A stretch of 64,000 nt of DNA from Atriophallophorus winterbourni (Eukaryota; Platyhelminthes; Trematoda; Plagiorchiida; Microphallidae), in assembly GCA_013407085.1 (NCBI GenBank), contig JACCGJ010019568.1, positions 1 to 64,000 on the forward strand, given 5' to 3'. Shown here piece after piece: positions 11,101 through 21,380 of the stretch; within the stretch, counting starts at the first letter, position 1; each line of letters opens with the position of its first letter. A model generated the notes under the pieces. The model saw only the letters and a list, made by a program, of their open reading frames with translations, was not told the origin of the DNA and ran no database searches. A program made the position numbers and the translations under genes.

Positions 11101-14100
11101 CCAGTGCTGCTCCACATCAGACGGGGGTGCTTCTGCGATGTACCACCAGCCTAATAACACGCAGATACGTGCAGATGGTAGTTATAATTATCGAATTAGG
11201 GGAAAATATCGAAATTTGTGAAGCAGTTATTGGATATTTGTAATCGAGTAAAAATTTCAGGCAGGGATAGTAGACATCAATTTTCACCTGTTTAGCTTTC
11301 AACATCATGTATCTGGTATTTGGAGGTGGTCTACATTCTGCACGACTATTCACCCGACCAAATAAAGAAAGGCGACGGGAAAAACGGGCTGCCGGTGAGT
11401 TTGAAAACGGAGAAGGTGGTCGAATAGTAGATGACTGTTCTATAGGGGCGGTCGATGTGGAAACCAGAGGAGTAGTGGTTGTGGTTGTTAAGGATGAGGC
11501 AGCCAGGTCGTCCTCAGCAAGAACAATGAGTTCCTGTCCACTCATTGCCCCCGCAACTCGACGTTGTGCTGGAGCATTGGGATGGCTAGTGCTTGGAGGT
11601 GCAGACGTCTGGATAAGAAATTGATGTTCCTAAAATGGACGGATGCAAAGAACGACATTGTAAAAATGTTTAAATTTATCAAAAATAAAAAATCGATTAA
11701 AAAGACATCAGAATTGCAGTTGCTTTTCAATGCAAAATATGATATGGGGCTAAAAGCCTCGGGATTCAACAGCAGAACAACTATATGAAGTCATCAACAA
11801 GAAGCGGGGCTCTTAAATTTCTCGTGCTTTATTAGAAAAATTCCTGGAATTATTATTATTACTTCAAATAAGCTTATTCTAGAGCCATAAAATACTCAGA
11901 TCGATCTGCACTATCAAATCAGCAATACATTTATAGCAATCGAACGCCTATTCTAATACAATCACGATAAAATAGTTTCAAGTAAATGTGGGGATATCAT
12001 AGCTATAACATTTGCGGAACAGTATGGAGAGATTCTGACTGAAACCAATGTATTGTTATACTCATACCCAATCGTACAAACACTCTACTTACCGGTTTCA
12101 CGCTGTTTGTTAGCATTGGGCGAGACCGTAAAAATTAGGTTTAGTGAACATTGCAACAGTAGTAAAGTGGTGAATAGGGTTCAACGAATTCTGACTGAGC
12201 CCTATTTCAATGTTTCAACCTGATGATGACTAACAACGGATAACCGCTTGTGATGTGTAAGTACAGGAGTGTGAGAACCGGCGGAGCAACAGCTACACGA
12301 TAACGCCGTGATGGTTTTCTCTATCAAGCAGTACAGATTTCCTCGTAACTCCACTTAACATCCTGCAAACTCAATGAGACATTTTTAGAAGACCAACACT
12401 AAACGCGTTTCAGTAACACTTATTACACGAAGTGGCATGAAATCTGATCGCAACCCCGAAAGGGAAAGTCGCTCAAGCTACAGCAAATTTAGCTACCGAG
12501 GAATAGATAGATGAAAGCACAAGCCTGATCCAGGCAAAGTGCCGCACAGTCAGAGACAGCACGAGGAATGGATTTGCTTGAACCAAATTCGAGTTCATTT
12601 ACACATGTAACGAAGCTATTCCAAGCGGAAGTTAAAAACGAATAATAATCATCATGGACAGCATTACACCGGTAATGTATACCGAGTGCTTGATTGCCAT
12701 AAGAATTTTGAAAGGATGGGTAAGGGTGGGACCTAAAAAGCTACCGAACCTATAAAAGATTAGGCACAGACACTCTATGACGAGGTGAGCAAACATATAA
12801 TAGGCGGAGCTCAGCTGGTTAGCTAGATCATCAATGAAAATGAGAAAGCAACAGCCCAAAGACTGAGCCCTGTGGAACCCCACTCATAATCATTGACAGC
12901 ATTACACCAGTAACAAGTGTTTAACAGCCATACAACAATAGCATGATAAAAGTCTTTAAAGATATGGTATGTATGTATGAAATCACAAATCAGATCTAGG
13001 CAAAGTCCCGCAGTCATAGACTGCAGTTATAGAATGATATGGGGAAGGATGTGACCTAAAAACCTACTGAACCTATAAAACAGGCACACACTGGGAGTAG
13101 GTGCTTACTCTTCAAATCAAACATGTATTCAAGTGTTGCGAATGAGTAGAGCGACAACATGAAACCTTCCTTGCGGCTTTCAATGTCACGCGTCATAACG
13201 AGTTATGCTCGCCATTTCAAATGACAACAAACAAGATTAATCAAACACTAAAAGAAGACGTCTACAACAATAACGCTACTAAACACGATCTTCAGACAAA
13301 TCACTAAGAGTAATAAGCCACTGCGAATCCTCATCCTTTGGACCCCAACCTGGGAGATGAGTCCCACCAACCGCACCTAATTTAACAGTCAAAGCCATCA
13401 TCTGCTTGAGCTAAGCCAGAGTTTGGAAACGCTTACAACGACACCATTTAGAGTTAGAAATGGTAAAAAACCGAGTTAGGAAAACGATGATTTTCAATTC
13501 GCAATACATGGCTTAACCAGCGAGGTATGTATAAGTTAACTTGTTTTTCTATGTCTAAGTCGTTACCAAAGATAACATTACGGATAGTTGCGCTACGTAT
13601 CCGATGGTGCCAAGTAATTCTAGCGATGGTGCGGAGACAGCGATTGTCAAAGACCTGTAGACGCCTTATTTCCTCTTTTTTCAGTGTCTAGGTTTCACAT
13701 CAGTAAAGTAGTACAGCGCGAATTATAGTCATATAGACTCTGCCGCAAAACTTTAGAGACAAACCTGTTCAACGCCACATATGACCCAAGTCACCAAAAC
13801 TTATCGTGGCTTTGGAAATGCGAGCTGATATATATTTATATAAACTAAAGAGGTTTTGTGAGCACAATATATGCCCCAGTCAATGGAGTTTTTTGAATTG
13901 ATCATTACGGATAATGGCGCAACGTATCTCGTGGTGACAGCTAATGTCGAATTCCTGGAGACGCAGAGTACAATTTCCATATCCGTTAAAGACTTTGCCT
14001 TTGAGCTTCAAAGATAGACCTCTTTGACACCACAGAAAAACGAAGTTAATAAACGCTACCGTTGTCTTGCTGTTTGCCTGGGTAGGGTGGAAATGATACA

Positions 14101-16698
14101 CATACTAGTAAGTTAACACCTTACGCGATCCGGCTGCAAACCGAAGTCCATAATTCCAATGCGGTTTAGTATATGTATCATAATTTTGTATCCAATATGA
14201 CCGTATTATCATATTGTTTGGCACCTTGTCTGGCTCTAGATCTGCGCTTCATGATGATGATGATGACCATCGCCTTAGGAATGTGAGGAAAAATGTAGTT
14301 ACTTAAACACGCACTACTTTCAACACATTTGATGAGATCTATATACAAGAACAAAACTTTGAAAATTGAAAGCGCAAGGTGCGTTCTCAGAGGGTACAAT
14401 ACTGCAGTCTATCCAAATAGGTAAAATATCTGTCTATATATCGTCATTCTATTCTAAATCGAAAACATTTCCGATCGTTGTCTATTTTAATGTCGGTTGC
14501 CGATAAGTCTCCATTACTGGCATCCATCATATCGCCAAATTTCATAAAAGTTGAGAAATTGGATCTTGGTCTTACACAGTAAGATTGTTGCCTTATAATG
14601 CATTATACAACAACCAATTATGGTAATTTCGTCGGACATGTTTACACGTTCATAACAACCAAATCGAATGTGCTCATGAAGTTAAAATCGCTGCGGAGGT
14701 TGACCATAGGTGTGGTGTTGACGAAGTGTTTACATGAAAAAGAATGTGATCGTCAGAAGGCCGCTTGCTTCCTACGAATGCAATGCGGCAATGTGCAAAA
14801 TGTCCGAGAGAGATTAAGACAAAACGCTGGGTTAAGCTAGGTGTATTTCACTACTTTCCTAGAAAAGGCCCGAGACTAGTCAATTATTACCAAAGGTTGT
14901 CATAGCCGTGGTGGCAGTGGGGATAAGCTTCCACTGTCTATAAAATGCTCCCATATGGCGCGCGTCTCAAATAGCCTCTGACAACCAAGTCCAGCTTCTG
15001 GCCTGCACGAGTGCCTCCCCGACCAACAGGAGAAGGGGTGAGGGCGAGAGACTGGCGCCTAAAAACCAGTTTGCTTCGGGCAGATGTAGCTAGTTAGCCT
15101 GGGAGGGCATTTCATCTAAGGGAAGGAAAACCCCGATTTTAGATCTCCGCTGCCTTGCGAGATACCCGGTCGCGGGATAGGCTTCGGGAGAAAACCCTGA
15201 GGAAAACCCTGGAACAGAGTCTGGTAGACGGTTAGCTGGTGCACACCACCTCTTTCTGGCAACTCCCTGCTGCCTTGCAGGTCGCACTTGACTGTGCAAA
15301 GGCTAGAGAAGCCGACTCGAACAAACGCCAAGTGGTACTTGGGACGCCGCTTTGTACCCAAATTCCCAAGACTCTTCAAAAAAGCCGACTCATCCTCCAG
15401 GAGGATAGTCGCACAAAAGTAAAAGTAATGTAATTATCACCGATACCACATCGTCACCAAATCCGCAAAATATATGATTTTTAATCCAGGGGTATCGAAC
15501 CTACCGCTTATGTAATCAAGTAGAAAATGTGAGTTAATAAACGCGTAACGAGACAGTTGTAATCTCGGAATTTATATGAACAAAACGAGCTTTTTGAAAA
15601 GCGGCAACTTATTGGCAATATATTTTACCGACCCCTCACATTCTGAAAGCTCTGCTGTATCAGCATAATATTTAGAGAAATAATGCATCAGTCTAATTTT
15701 ACAAACAATCGATTCATCATCAAATAATAAAATTGTACAAGTTACCAACAATTCCAGAGTTCTAAGTATCAGGCTTTTCCAAAATTGTGTGCAATTGCGT
15801 CATATTTTGAAACTTTGCACGCAAAATCGTGCAAAATAGATCACTAGAGGTAATGTGCAGCATGTCAGAACATGCTACAGCATCAATACTACCAATGTTC
15901 TACTTAATTTTTTGTCTATGATTGGGGAAATAGAGAGCATCCTAGACTATGTGCAGCTTATGACTATGCGGTAGCCTATTTTAGGCCAGTTGTATGCTTT
16001 GATAATTAAATCAAAGACACAGTGCATCTTTTTCGACCAACGAGACACTGAACGAAAGGGAATTTACCATTCGTATATTGTTGGTCATAAATCATTTATT
16101 GATTTGCTATATACTGAAGGTTAGTTTCGTTCAAAAGATAGTAATGTGCATAAAGAGTGGCAAAAGTTATAAAACATTAAAAGGGGAATGTGCTGTTGGG
16201 TTAAAAAGACCAAAAGACCGAACTAGGGTGTTGGCGATTAGGTTATGAATGTTCATTCACCTAACGACGGGATAAAACAGGTCATTAATATGTGTTGGTT
16301 GAGTTGAAATATATGGCAGTATTTAAAAGTAAATGTATGAAAAATTCATGCTATGATGTTAAGAAATTAGACATTAAACATTTTAAGCTAAATATATGAA
16401 GCGTAAAAAACTCAAGTACTTTAGGTATCAGTGATCCAATTTCACCGGCTTTAGATAAAAGGTCTTCATCGGCCACCAGAGTGACTTGCGAACCTGCTTT
16501 TTTTGATCCATCAGTTGGTACTGAGCTTGCAATCACAACCTTTCCAACAACGCCATCTGGACCAGCTCCGTTCCATAATTCCGCTAAATATTTTGGAACT
16601 TTGACTAACCAAACACCATCTTTTGCCCGGCTTGTATCGACCACATGAAGCGCGTGTGCATCAGCAAATGAATCAGAGCCAATTTTGGCACGGGACAT
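7380..16698 (-). CDS. GTF2F2: General transcription factor IIF subunit 2 (TFIIF beta, RAP30), 5 exons
   Basis: The small TFIIF subunit binds RNA polymerase II in the pre-initiation complex. Coding exons on the minus strand are 16698-16420, 11629-11288, 8529-8440, 7735-7592 and 7514-7380. All are phase 0 with AG/GT borders, giving 329 aa versus about 249 in human. The N-terminal dimerisation barrel shows GVWLVKVPKYLAELW (about aa 28-42) and the RAECRPPPNTRYMMLK segment. The C-terminal winged helix shows QYYTIRDLVLLTKQPV then WELKPEYRHY near the end. The extra length is mainly a Thr/Ser-rich insertion encoded by exon 2 (about aa 125-165), between the two halves of the barrel. The start ATG is the first in the exon, and an upstream untranslated exon is possible. 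Intron 2 contains an RTE element; intron 1 contains several repeats. Confidence 0.93.
7840..8000. repeat. Dispersed repeat (family T) in GTF2F2 intron 4
   Basis: A segment from TCATCATGGATAGCATGACA through GATGGGTAAGGGTGG also occurs at about 12650-12760 and, more weakly, 12884-12970. At 12.8 kb it abuts a reverse-transcriptase fragment, so it is probably LINE-derived. Confidence 0.55.
8140..8187. repeat. (TA)n(TG)n microsatellite
   Basis: TA dinucleotides passing into TG dinucleotides, in GTF2F2 intron 4. No gene is seen between here and exon 3 at 8440. Confidence 0.9.
8838..9020 (-). repeat. Well-preserved family-S SINE
   Basis: The minus-strand copy is close to the family's common sequence in its 3' core and includes part of the 5' half (ATGGTAGTGAGAATCCAGCC, CATGCAGCTCACTA). 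It sits just beyond the 3' end of the RTE element. Confidence 0.75.
9050..11160 (-). mobile_element. 5'-truncated RTE-clade LINE inside GTF2F2 intron 2
   Basis: The minus-strand element holds the reverse transcriptase part of an RTE LINE and its 3' end, an AAAGTAAAAGTAAGTA tail at about 9050-9075. The endonuclease that should precede RT is missing, as expected for 5' truncation during target-primed reverse transcription. Similar 3' ends recur at 15.4 kb and 18.6 kb on SINEs. Being in the same orientation as GTF2F2, it is transcribed within the host intron. Confidence 0.88.
9253..11160 (-). CDS. RTE reverse transcriptase, long open frame (635 codons), lacking endonuclease
   Basis: Reverse transcriptase of an RTE-type LINE. 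Visible blocks are SPGPDDLHPILFKEG (motif 0/1), VIPIFKKG, HRGISLTPVASKLL, EEQAGFRPGRGCVDQLF, FLDIRAAFDSVDR, SGVRQGCPLSPFLFNFAIEDV and the catalytic LDYADDIALLG at about aa 420, with the YADD pair intact. CKVLLQDWEG and FTYLGSCI follow. The frame then departs from the usual C-terminus around 9310-9480. The adjacent frame (9098-9310) carries the remaining C-terminal piece (RRWGRDWITICNDP), implying a frameshift. The first Met is not a natural start because the 5' half is gone. Confidence 0.88.
   Translation of the reverse strand: MLLGWWYIAEAPPSDVEQHWNFVRTALSCATSESCQPTRALPCSWISAQSLALINHRRTLPTGTEHNRARREFNTRLKASLRNDREFWWTQRACEMEVAAASGNTRKLFQLIRATGSKLNTVSETICETDGSPITNLSRRLERWAEHFSAQFSQPPPPTSPPETPICTPWPVSLAAPDLQEVREVIRALKRHKSPGPDDLHPILFKEGGDLVAAELRDLFTKVWAEERVPASWGESTVIPIFKKGARNLCSNHRGISLTPVASKLLVSILLRRLSPIRELRCREEQAGFRPGRGCVDQLFVLRQLLEHRHLYRRPTIVAFLDIRAAFDSVDRTTLWNCLLRSGIPPKYVAILKELYSHSSGRVRVYGSLSPAFPTTSGVRQGCPLSPFLFNFAIEDVLQNALRSFTEGGIELLPGNRVTDLDYADDIALLGDDPVFLQNALNQLALEASRYGLHLAPTKCKVLLQDWEGLQPTLTVDDLSLDCVEQFTYLGSCITAGGGLESEIGSRIARARFAFTSLGHLWKRSDVSLRLKGRVYLASVRSVLLYGCESWAVRAEELRRLEVFEHDVYGGYRIYGLKMYSTIVPHVNLGRPIYCSGVMLQITSTFRSHPTAKTALVWPRPPKNRLSAHETRPRP
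11800..12510. other. Intronic stretch without recognised feature
   Basis: GTF2F2 intron 1. I see no coding, RNA or repeat signal that I can name. Confidence 0.5.
12511..12566 (-). repeat. Family-S SINE 3' fragment
   Basis: Short minus-strand piece with AAGCACAAGCCTGATCCAGG and GTGCCGCACAGTCAGAGACA. Confidence 0.75.
12640..12980 (-). pseudogene. LINE reverse transcriptase scrap with family-T repeats
   Basis: The minus strand at about 12780-12895 reads as the PQGSVLG..LF..F..DL block of a CR1-type RT (CCFLIFIDDLANQLSSAYYM). Family-T repeat segments lie on either side. Too short to classify further. Confidence 0.5.
12960..13030 (-). repeat. Family-S SINE 3' fragment
   Basis: Diverged copy with a TATGTATGTATG tail and AATCAGATCTAGGCAAAGTC. 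Confidence 0.6.
13420..14115 (-). pseudogene. Two adjacent RTE-like LINE C-terminal fragments
   Basis: The minus strand at 13420-13845 shows, in broken frames, the region after RTE catalytic motifs (GDLGHMWR, GLSLKFCGRVY, EEIRRLQVFDNRCLR, HHRIRSATI, LSHVLRIENHR). A second copy of the same segment follows at about 13880-14110 (WCQRGLSLKLKGKVFNG). The two represent separate insertions or an internal duplication. Confidence 0.65.
14116..14890. other. Intronic stretch without recognised feature
   Basis: GTF2F2 intron 1, AT-rich with a short (GAT)n run near 14252. Nothing else stood out. Confidence 0.5.
14893..15432 (+). repeat. Family-R SINE, copy 1, with RTE-like 3' tail
   Basis: A roughly 540-bp repeat beginning GGTTGTCATAGCCGTGG and ending GCACAAAAGTAAAAGTAATG. 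Its body matches 18845-19273 and 24890-25290. The end matches the 3' end of the RTE LINE at 9050, so its mobilisation by an RTE enzyme is likely. It has no long frame and no tRNA-like head that I can fold. Confidence 0.75.
15433..16415. other. Intronic stretch without recognised feature
   Basis: GTF2F2 intron 1 immediately downstream of coding exon 1. AT-rich; no repeat or coding signal was recognised. Confidence 0.5.
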
Positions 16699-16959
16699 TA
16701 AAAGATCTACAATAATTTAATAAGTGAGATGTCATGAAATATGCTAATGCACTAAATGTAAACACACTAGATGTACATCGGGGGTTAATATATTAATGAA
16801 GTTGAATAGCAATATTTATGCTATAAAACATGTATAGCGCGATCATTTGGGATGTAACCTCCTACGGCTGCAAAATATCGAAACATAATCACCGGCCGAT
16901 TGAATTTGAAATCAGTTATCTACAAAGCATGGATCGCCATCGGGAACAGAATGATAATG

Positions 16960-17195
16960 ATGTATGTATGTATGAAAGCAAAAGCCGGATCCAGGCAAAG
17001 TGCCCAACTGCGTTTGGGCTAAGACACTGTCACGTTGCCCAGGACAAGACAGATATGAGAAACAAAATAGAAATGGTAGTGAAACTAGCGTGTGCCAGCA
17101 TGCACCTCACTACCGGTGCCCAATCAATTAAGCACGGTGTTAGCCGCAGAGCACAAAAGTAGTGCGCAACTGCACATCCGTGCAGATGATAATGA
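16960..17195 (-). repeat. Full-length family-S SINE
   Basis: The clearest end-to-end copy. It reads on the minus strand from the GCACGGATGTGC-type 5' end (about 17195) to a CATACATACATAC tail (about 16962). It defines the family's length at about 230 bp. Confidence 0.75.
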
Positions 17196-17329
17196 TCATA
17201 TCAATTTGTTTGAATTCTTGAGCCTGAAGTTGGATGAACCATGAGAATTGTATATATATGCATCTATCAATAGTTTACTCAACTATACATATAATGAACT
17301 GCTAATGAGAAAGTGCGACCGATATACTA

Positions 17330-18604
17330 CTATTTCTATATATCTGTCTAGTATCTCGTGCCGTTCAACAAAACCATTGAGATGTACAATACACAGGTGG
17401 AGAACAGTAAAAAAGTGAATATTTTTGTCCATTTTTTTAAAACTTTTTTCATTATAGTTTTGACTCATCAAAAAATAATGTCAGGGGAGAATAGAGATGA
17501 TGCACTGTTTTCATTGAGTTCGGTTCATTGATATCGTTGTCAATGTGTCGAGCAAAATACTCTCTGTTTCTCTTGTACCTCATCCAGGCAAGCGCACCGG
17601 TCCAACCTTGGATAAACCAGAAGTGAGTCTTTTCAAGCCACACTTCCAAGTTAGCGGCAGACCACCAGCCACATTTTTCCGGTCTGTACCAGCTGACGCA
17701 TAGTGATCGGCGTGGTAACAGTTCAGGTTTCATGCAAAGAACGTGTCTTAACCAGCGAAGACGACATCGGTTAATGGCTAGTGCCGTCTCTTCCTAAGAC
17801 GCGGCGCCCGATCTCAGTTTCAAAAGTGGTGTTGCCACCGAACGTGAGCAATGCTTCGTAAATAACGTTGGTCGCAGAACTCCAGCCTCCTAACGTCTTC
17901 TACGCAAACTGTTCAACATTCACTCCCGTAAAGCAATACTGTCCTTACCGAGGTGGAATACATCCTTCTTTTCAAACTCAAGCTCAAATCACGTATCTTA
18001 CAGAGGCACTTAAGTTTGATGAATATCAGTTTGGCCTTAGCAATTCTGGACGTGATTTCCTTCTCGATCCGACCACGAGCAACCACTAGACTTCCTAGGT
18101 AGTTGAACTTCTTAACATGATCGAGAACAAGATCATTTATATCAAAATTTGGCAGTTGACAAGACTCTGAAGGAGCACTTTGTAACGTTGTAGAATCTGA
18201 TCCGAATTGAGTTCAAAAGGAAGTCACGTTAGTATAGAATAAGTAACGCTTTACTTATCTAGAACGAGAGTACATGAGCTGAAATGTAAATATGAAAGTT
18301 TAGTAACTGTATGCAAAAGGTATACAGCACAAACAAGTAACAATCATGACACACTTTACACTTGCTTGGTGAAAAGAACAGCCCATACTTAGATGCCTCC
18401 ATTGCCATCATATCCAAGGCCTGTTGGATAAATGTTGAGTCTTCGCCCAGTAACTCAATATCATCAGTATAATCCAGGTCCATGACACGCCAACCTGGAA
18501 ACGCCACCGGTGGAGAAACTACAAAGAGCACTCCTGAGAACGTCCTCGATGGCAAAGTTCAACAAGAACGGGTAGAGTGAAAAGCCTTGTCGTACACCCG
18601 TAGT
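17330..18604 (-). pseudogene. Decayed RTE LINE copy
   Basis: The minus strand carries RT motif remnants. Near 18480 VMDLDYTDDIELLG has T in the YADD box, and MEASKYGLFFSPSKCKV follows. The post-RT region (about 17780-18100) is disrupted. The C-terminal block at 17452-17760 has CLRRLRWLRHVL-like residues and WYRPEKCGWWSAANL. The 3' region (about 17360-17400) matches the tail of the tRNA-Leu-headed SINE at 20.4 kb (TTGTACATCTCA, then TTGAACGGCAC). Many frame breaks make it dead. Confidence 0.7.
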
Positions 18605-19273
18605 AGTGTTACTTACTTTAGTTTTACTTTTGTGCGGCTGGCTCCACGGGTGGATTAGCCGGCTTCATTGATGTCTCGGATCGCACCAGCCCACGCACGT
18701 CGATCGGAGGCGAGATCGTTGCAGAACGTGATCCAGCCTCGTTCCCACCTGCGAACTCCGTAGACGGTACGCAGACCCATTGAGACATCATCATGAAGTT
18801 TCTTGGGGGTAGTGTACAAGTGATGTCCCCAGCACCACTCGGTGTTTGTTCGAGTACACCTCTCTAGCCTTTGCACAACCAAGTGCAACCTACAAGGCAG
18901 CAGGGAGTTGGCAGATAAACGCGCTGTGCGCCAGTTATCTACCTACGGGACTTCTCTCCGGATTTTCTCCCGAAGCCTTTCCCGCAATCGGGTGACCCAC
19001 AAGGCAGTGGGGGTTTGGGGTCAGGGTTTTCCTTCCCCTAGATGGAATGCCAGTAGCTGACAAGCCCCATCTGCCCGGAGCAAACTGGTTTTAAGGCGCT
19101 AGTCACCCGCCTTCGCCCCTTCTCCTGTCAGTAAGAGCAGTTCCGCCGGGCTTGTGAAAGCCACTCGTGCAGGCCAGGAGTTGGACTTGGTTGTCAGAGG
19201 CCACGTGGGAGCATTTCAAAGATAGTAGGTGGCTCATTCCTACTACCACCCCCGGCTGTGACAACCTTTGGAA
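18605..19273 (-). repeat. Family-R SINE, copy 2, with RTE 3' tail
   Basis: On the minus strand the family-R head and body run from 19273 to about 18845. About 240 bp of RTE 3' sequence follows (a frame with RRWERGWITFCNDLASDRRAW) and ends in AAAACTAAAGTAAGTAAC. This joins the SINE body to the LINE tail directly. Confidence 0.75.
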
Positions 19274-19286
19274 GTGTTGATATGAT

Positions 19287-20340
19287 ATGACATGGAAGAC
19301 ATCTTGTCTAACCGATAACGCTAAAGCTGTTCAATGTGAAATATGTTTAATGTGGATGCATATAAGATGTGGTGGAATGAAGCCGGAGATGTATCGTTGG
19401 CTTCAGAAAAATTCATGCGATATCATTCACACGATATGTAAGATATGCCTTCCACCGACTGGCTTTAAGCTCGCAGGTACTCAGCTTCAAGTTGACACGG
19501 ATTCTGCTTAGACCTCTGAAGGTCTTGATGGGGGGATTGTAAATAGTGGCTCACCCTCGAAGGAGGATAACCACCACACATCTTGTGTACAGCAAGTTTG
19601 CGTGCAATTTGAGAATGTACGCACTTTTGCGGAAGTTGCTTCATCGCCTGTACTCGGTTAAAAAGATGGAGTTAGTTTTGCCGGTGCAACGAACGTTCTT
19701 AAGCCCAAAAAGATTAAGGAACTAACGCAGCTAGATAAAGCGATCAAGAATAAAGACCAGAGCTTTACCTCTGATGAGAGTAGAAAATCCTGCATCATTC
19801 TTCACAATACGCCGGAGCAAACGGGTGCTTTGGCGATAGACAGGGTTAAACAGGAACGCGATTTCTTAAACTCTGATCTTGTCCCCTTTTCGACAAAGGT
19901 GAAAAGGATGTAACGGTACGCACAGTATTTCGTCTAGGCAGCAGGCCAGCGTCAGGTGATCTCCCCAGACCGTTAAAGATTGTGTTAGACTCCGCTTAGC
20001 AAGTGACCATACTGCAAAAGAGGGGTTACAGGTTGACGGGTAGTGAACTTCGACTCCTGCGTGATCTCTCTCCGAAAGATAGTTTGAAAATGCGAAAAGC
20101 TACTCAAGAGATTAGCGAGAGCTCAGCCACAGGTGAAAATAACTTGTGCATTGTGAAATTTCGGGTTGAGGATGAGGCTAACAGTTCGTCGGGGGCCTCT
20201 GGCGATAGGCATTCGGAGGGATCTGGATCTTTAAAAGTGATATATTTTAATGCGAGGAGCTTGAGAAACAAACTGGATGAACTCTTTGATCGGATTAGAC
20301 ATGACCGTCTAGCGATCATTGCGGTGACGGAAACCTAGCT
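19287..20340 (+). pseudogene. CR1-like LINE A ORF1 and start of endonuclease
   Basis: A PHD-like finger (VQCEICLMWMHIRCGG, then CKICLPP) spans 19320-19460. Broken ORF1 sequence follows (ESRKSCIILHNTPEQTG). The frame at 20003-20338 leads into the endonuclease start (LKVIYFNARSLRNKLDELF, then IIAVTET at 20320). A stop sits right after ET. The rest of the endonuclease lies beyond the SINE at 21144-21436 (CLIIGDFNTPSIDW, SILDLVFTSTHGCV). Confidence 0.75.
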
Positions 20341-20430
20341 ATCACCTGAGCAGGATGATCCCGAGCTAGCTCTACCTGGATATAAACTCTTTCGCTCAAA
20401 TCGAACAGACGCTAGAATCGGTGGTGGGGT

Positions 20431-21091
20431 TGACTTATTATTATTGTTATTATATTTGCACAATCTGATACAGATATAGTGCCGTTCAACATAAACAATG
20501 AGATGTACAAAGCGAGAAGGGGGGTACAAAGCATTGTCATCGGCATCGTTGAACGTAGGCATGATACTACCCGGTTGCCTACACCTAAGTAGGGGAGATT
20601 TCGTTTAGGGGGTCCCACCCCGAGCCTTTACCCACAAGGCAGTGGAGCGAGAGAGGTTCGCACCTATCGGTGGCCGGTGACCGACGAAGCGGTTCATACG
20701 CCCTTTTCTGGGAATTTCCAGTTCGGAGCCCGATAACCCCGTTGATAGGTTGGTGACTTCAGATTTTGCCTGTGCACCATACAATGTCCTTGGATAGGAC
20801 AAGGGGCAGTGACTTTTGGAGCGGTGAGTCACATCCGCCGCGTCGTGATGTCATCATTGGATTTTTGTGGCTTTTTATAGGGAGAACGCTTGCCAGGCGA
20901 AAACCCACCACACCCTCAGACACCACCGCCGAACCTTTCGCTGAGCTCGGAGAACCGAGCCCACCCAGCTGGCACCACGTGGAGGTATTTCGGCAAGCCA
21001 GCCAAAAATATGTGACAGCGGTGGGATTCGAACCCACGCCCTTTCGGACTGGTGCCTAAAACCAGCGCCTTAACCACTCGGCCACGCTGCC
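20431..21091 (-). repeat. tRNA-Leu-headed SINE with RTE-like 3' end and (TAA)n tail
   Basis: The minus strand starts at a complete tRNA-Leu-like head (21091-21013) and continues about 580 bp to an AATAATAATAA tail at 20431. The last 300 bp resemble the tail part of the family-R copy at 24629-24860, and the final 50 bp resemble the RTE remnant at 17360. It interrupts the CR1-like LINE A endonuclease. I could not find a clean target duplication. Confidence 0.65.
21013..21091 (-). tRNA. tRNA-Leu (anticodon UAG) or tRNA-Leu-derived SINE head
   Basis: The 79-nt minus-strand sequence folds as a cloverleaf. It has a 7-bp acceptor (GGCAGCG with CGCTGTC), a D arm with GTGGTTAAGGC, a 5-bp anticodon stem CTGGT/ACCAG around a loop holding TAG, and a long variable arm typical of Leu. 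The T arm contains GGTTCGAATCC (intact B box). TTTTT follows 4 nt after the discriminator (21004-21008 on the plus strand), which would end Pol III transcription. It may be a real gene or the head of the SINE that continues downstream. Confidence 0.8.
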
Positions 21092-21380
21092 TTATACTTC
21101 CAACAACATATTTCCGTCGCAGTGTTGGCTCGCTTTTAGCAGACTGCCGGTATGGCTGAGAGTTCATGGTGCCGTATAAGGACTGCAGCTTCATTTGCCA
21201 CAATAGGTATTGTTTATCGTTCTCCCAATTCTCAGGCAGATACTCTGATATCACAGATATGTCAGTATGGTAGATCCTCAACCTGCTTGATTATTGGCGA
21301 TTTCAATACTCCTAGTATTGATTGAACTTCGCTAGAGGAAGGTTCTGAGTCATTCGATCAGGACGAGCAGCATGTATCCT

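Noticed and set aside
11307..11624. Plus-strand open frame of 105 codons
   Set aside because: Antisense shadow of GTF2F2 exon 2, which has clear homology and splice sites.
12220..12250. CTGATGATGACTAACAACGG as a hammerhead core
   Set aside because: No GAAA core or cleavage triplet at usable spacing was found.
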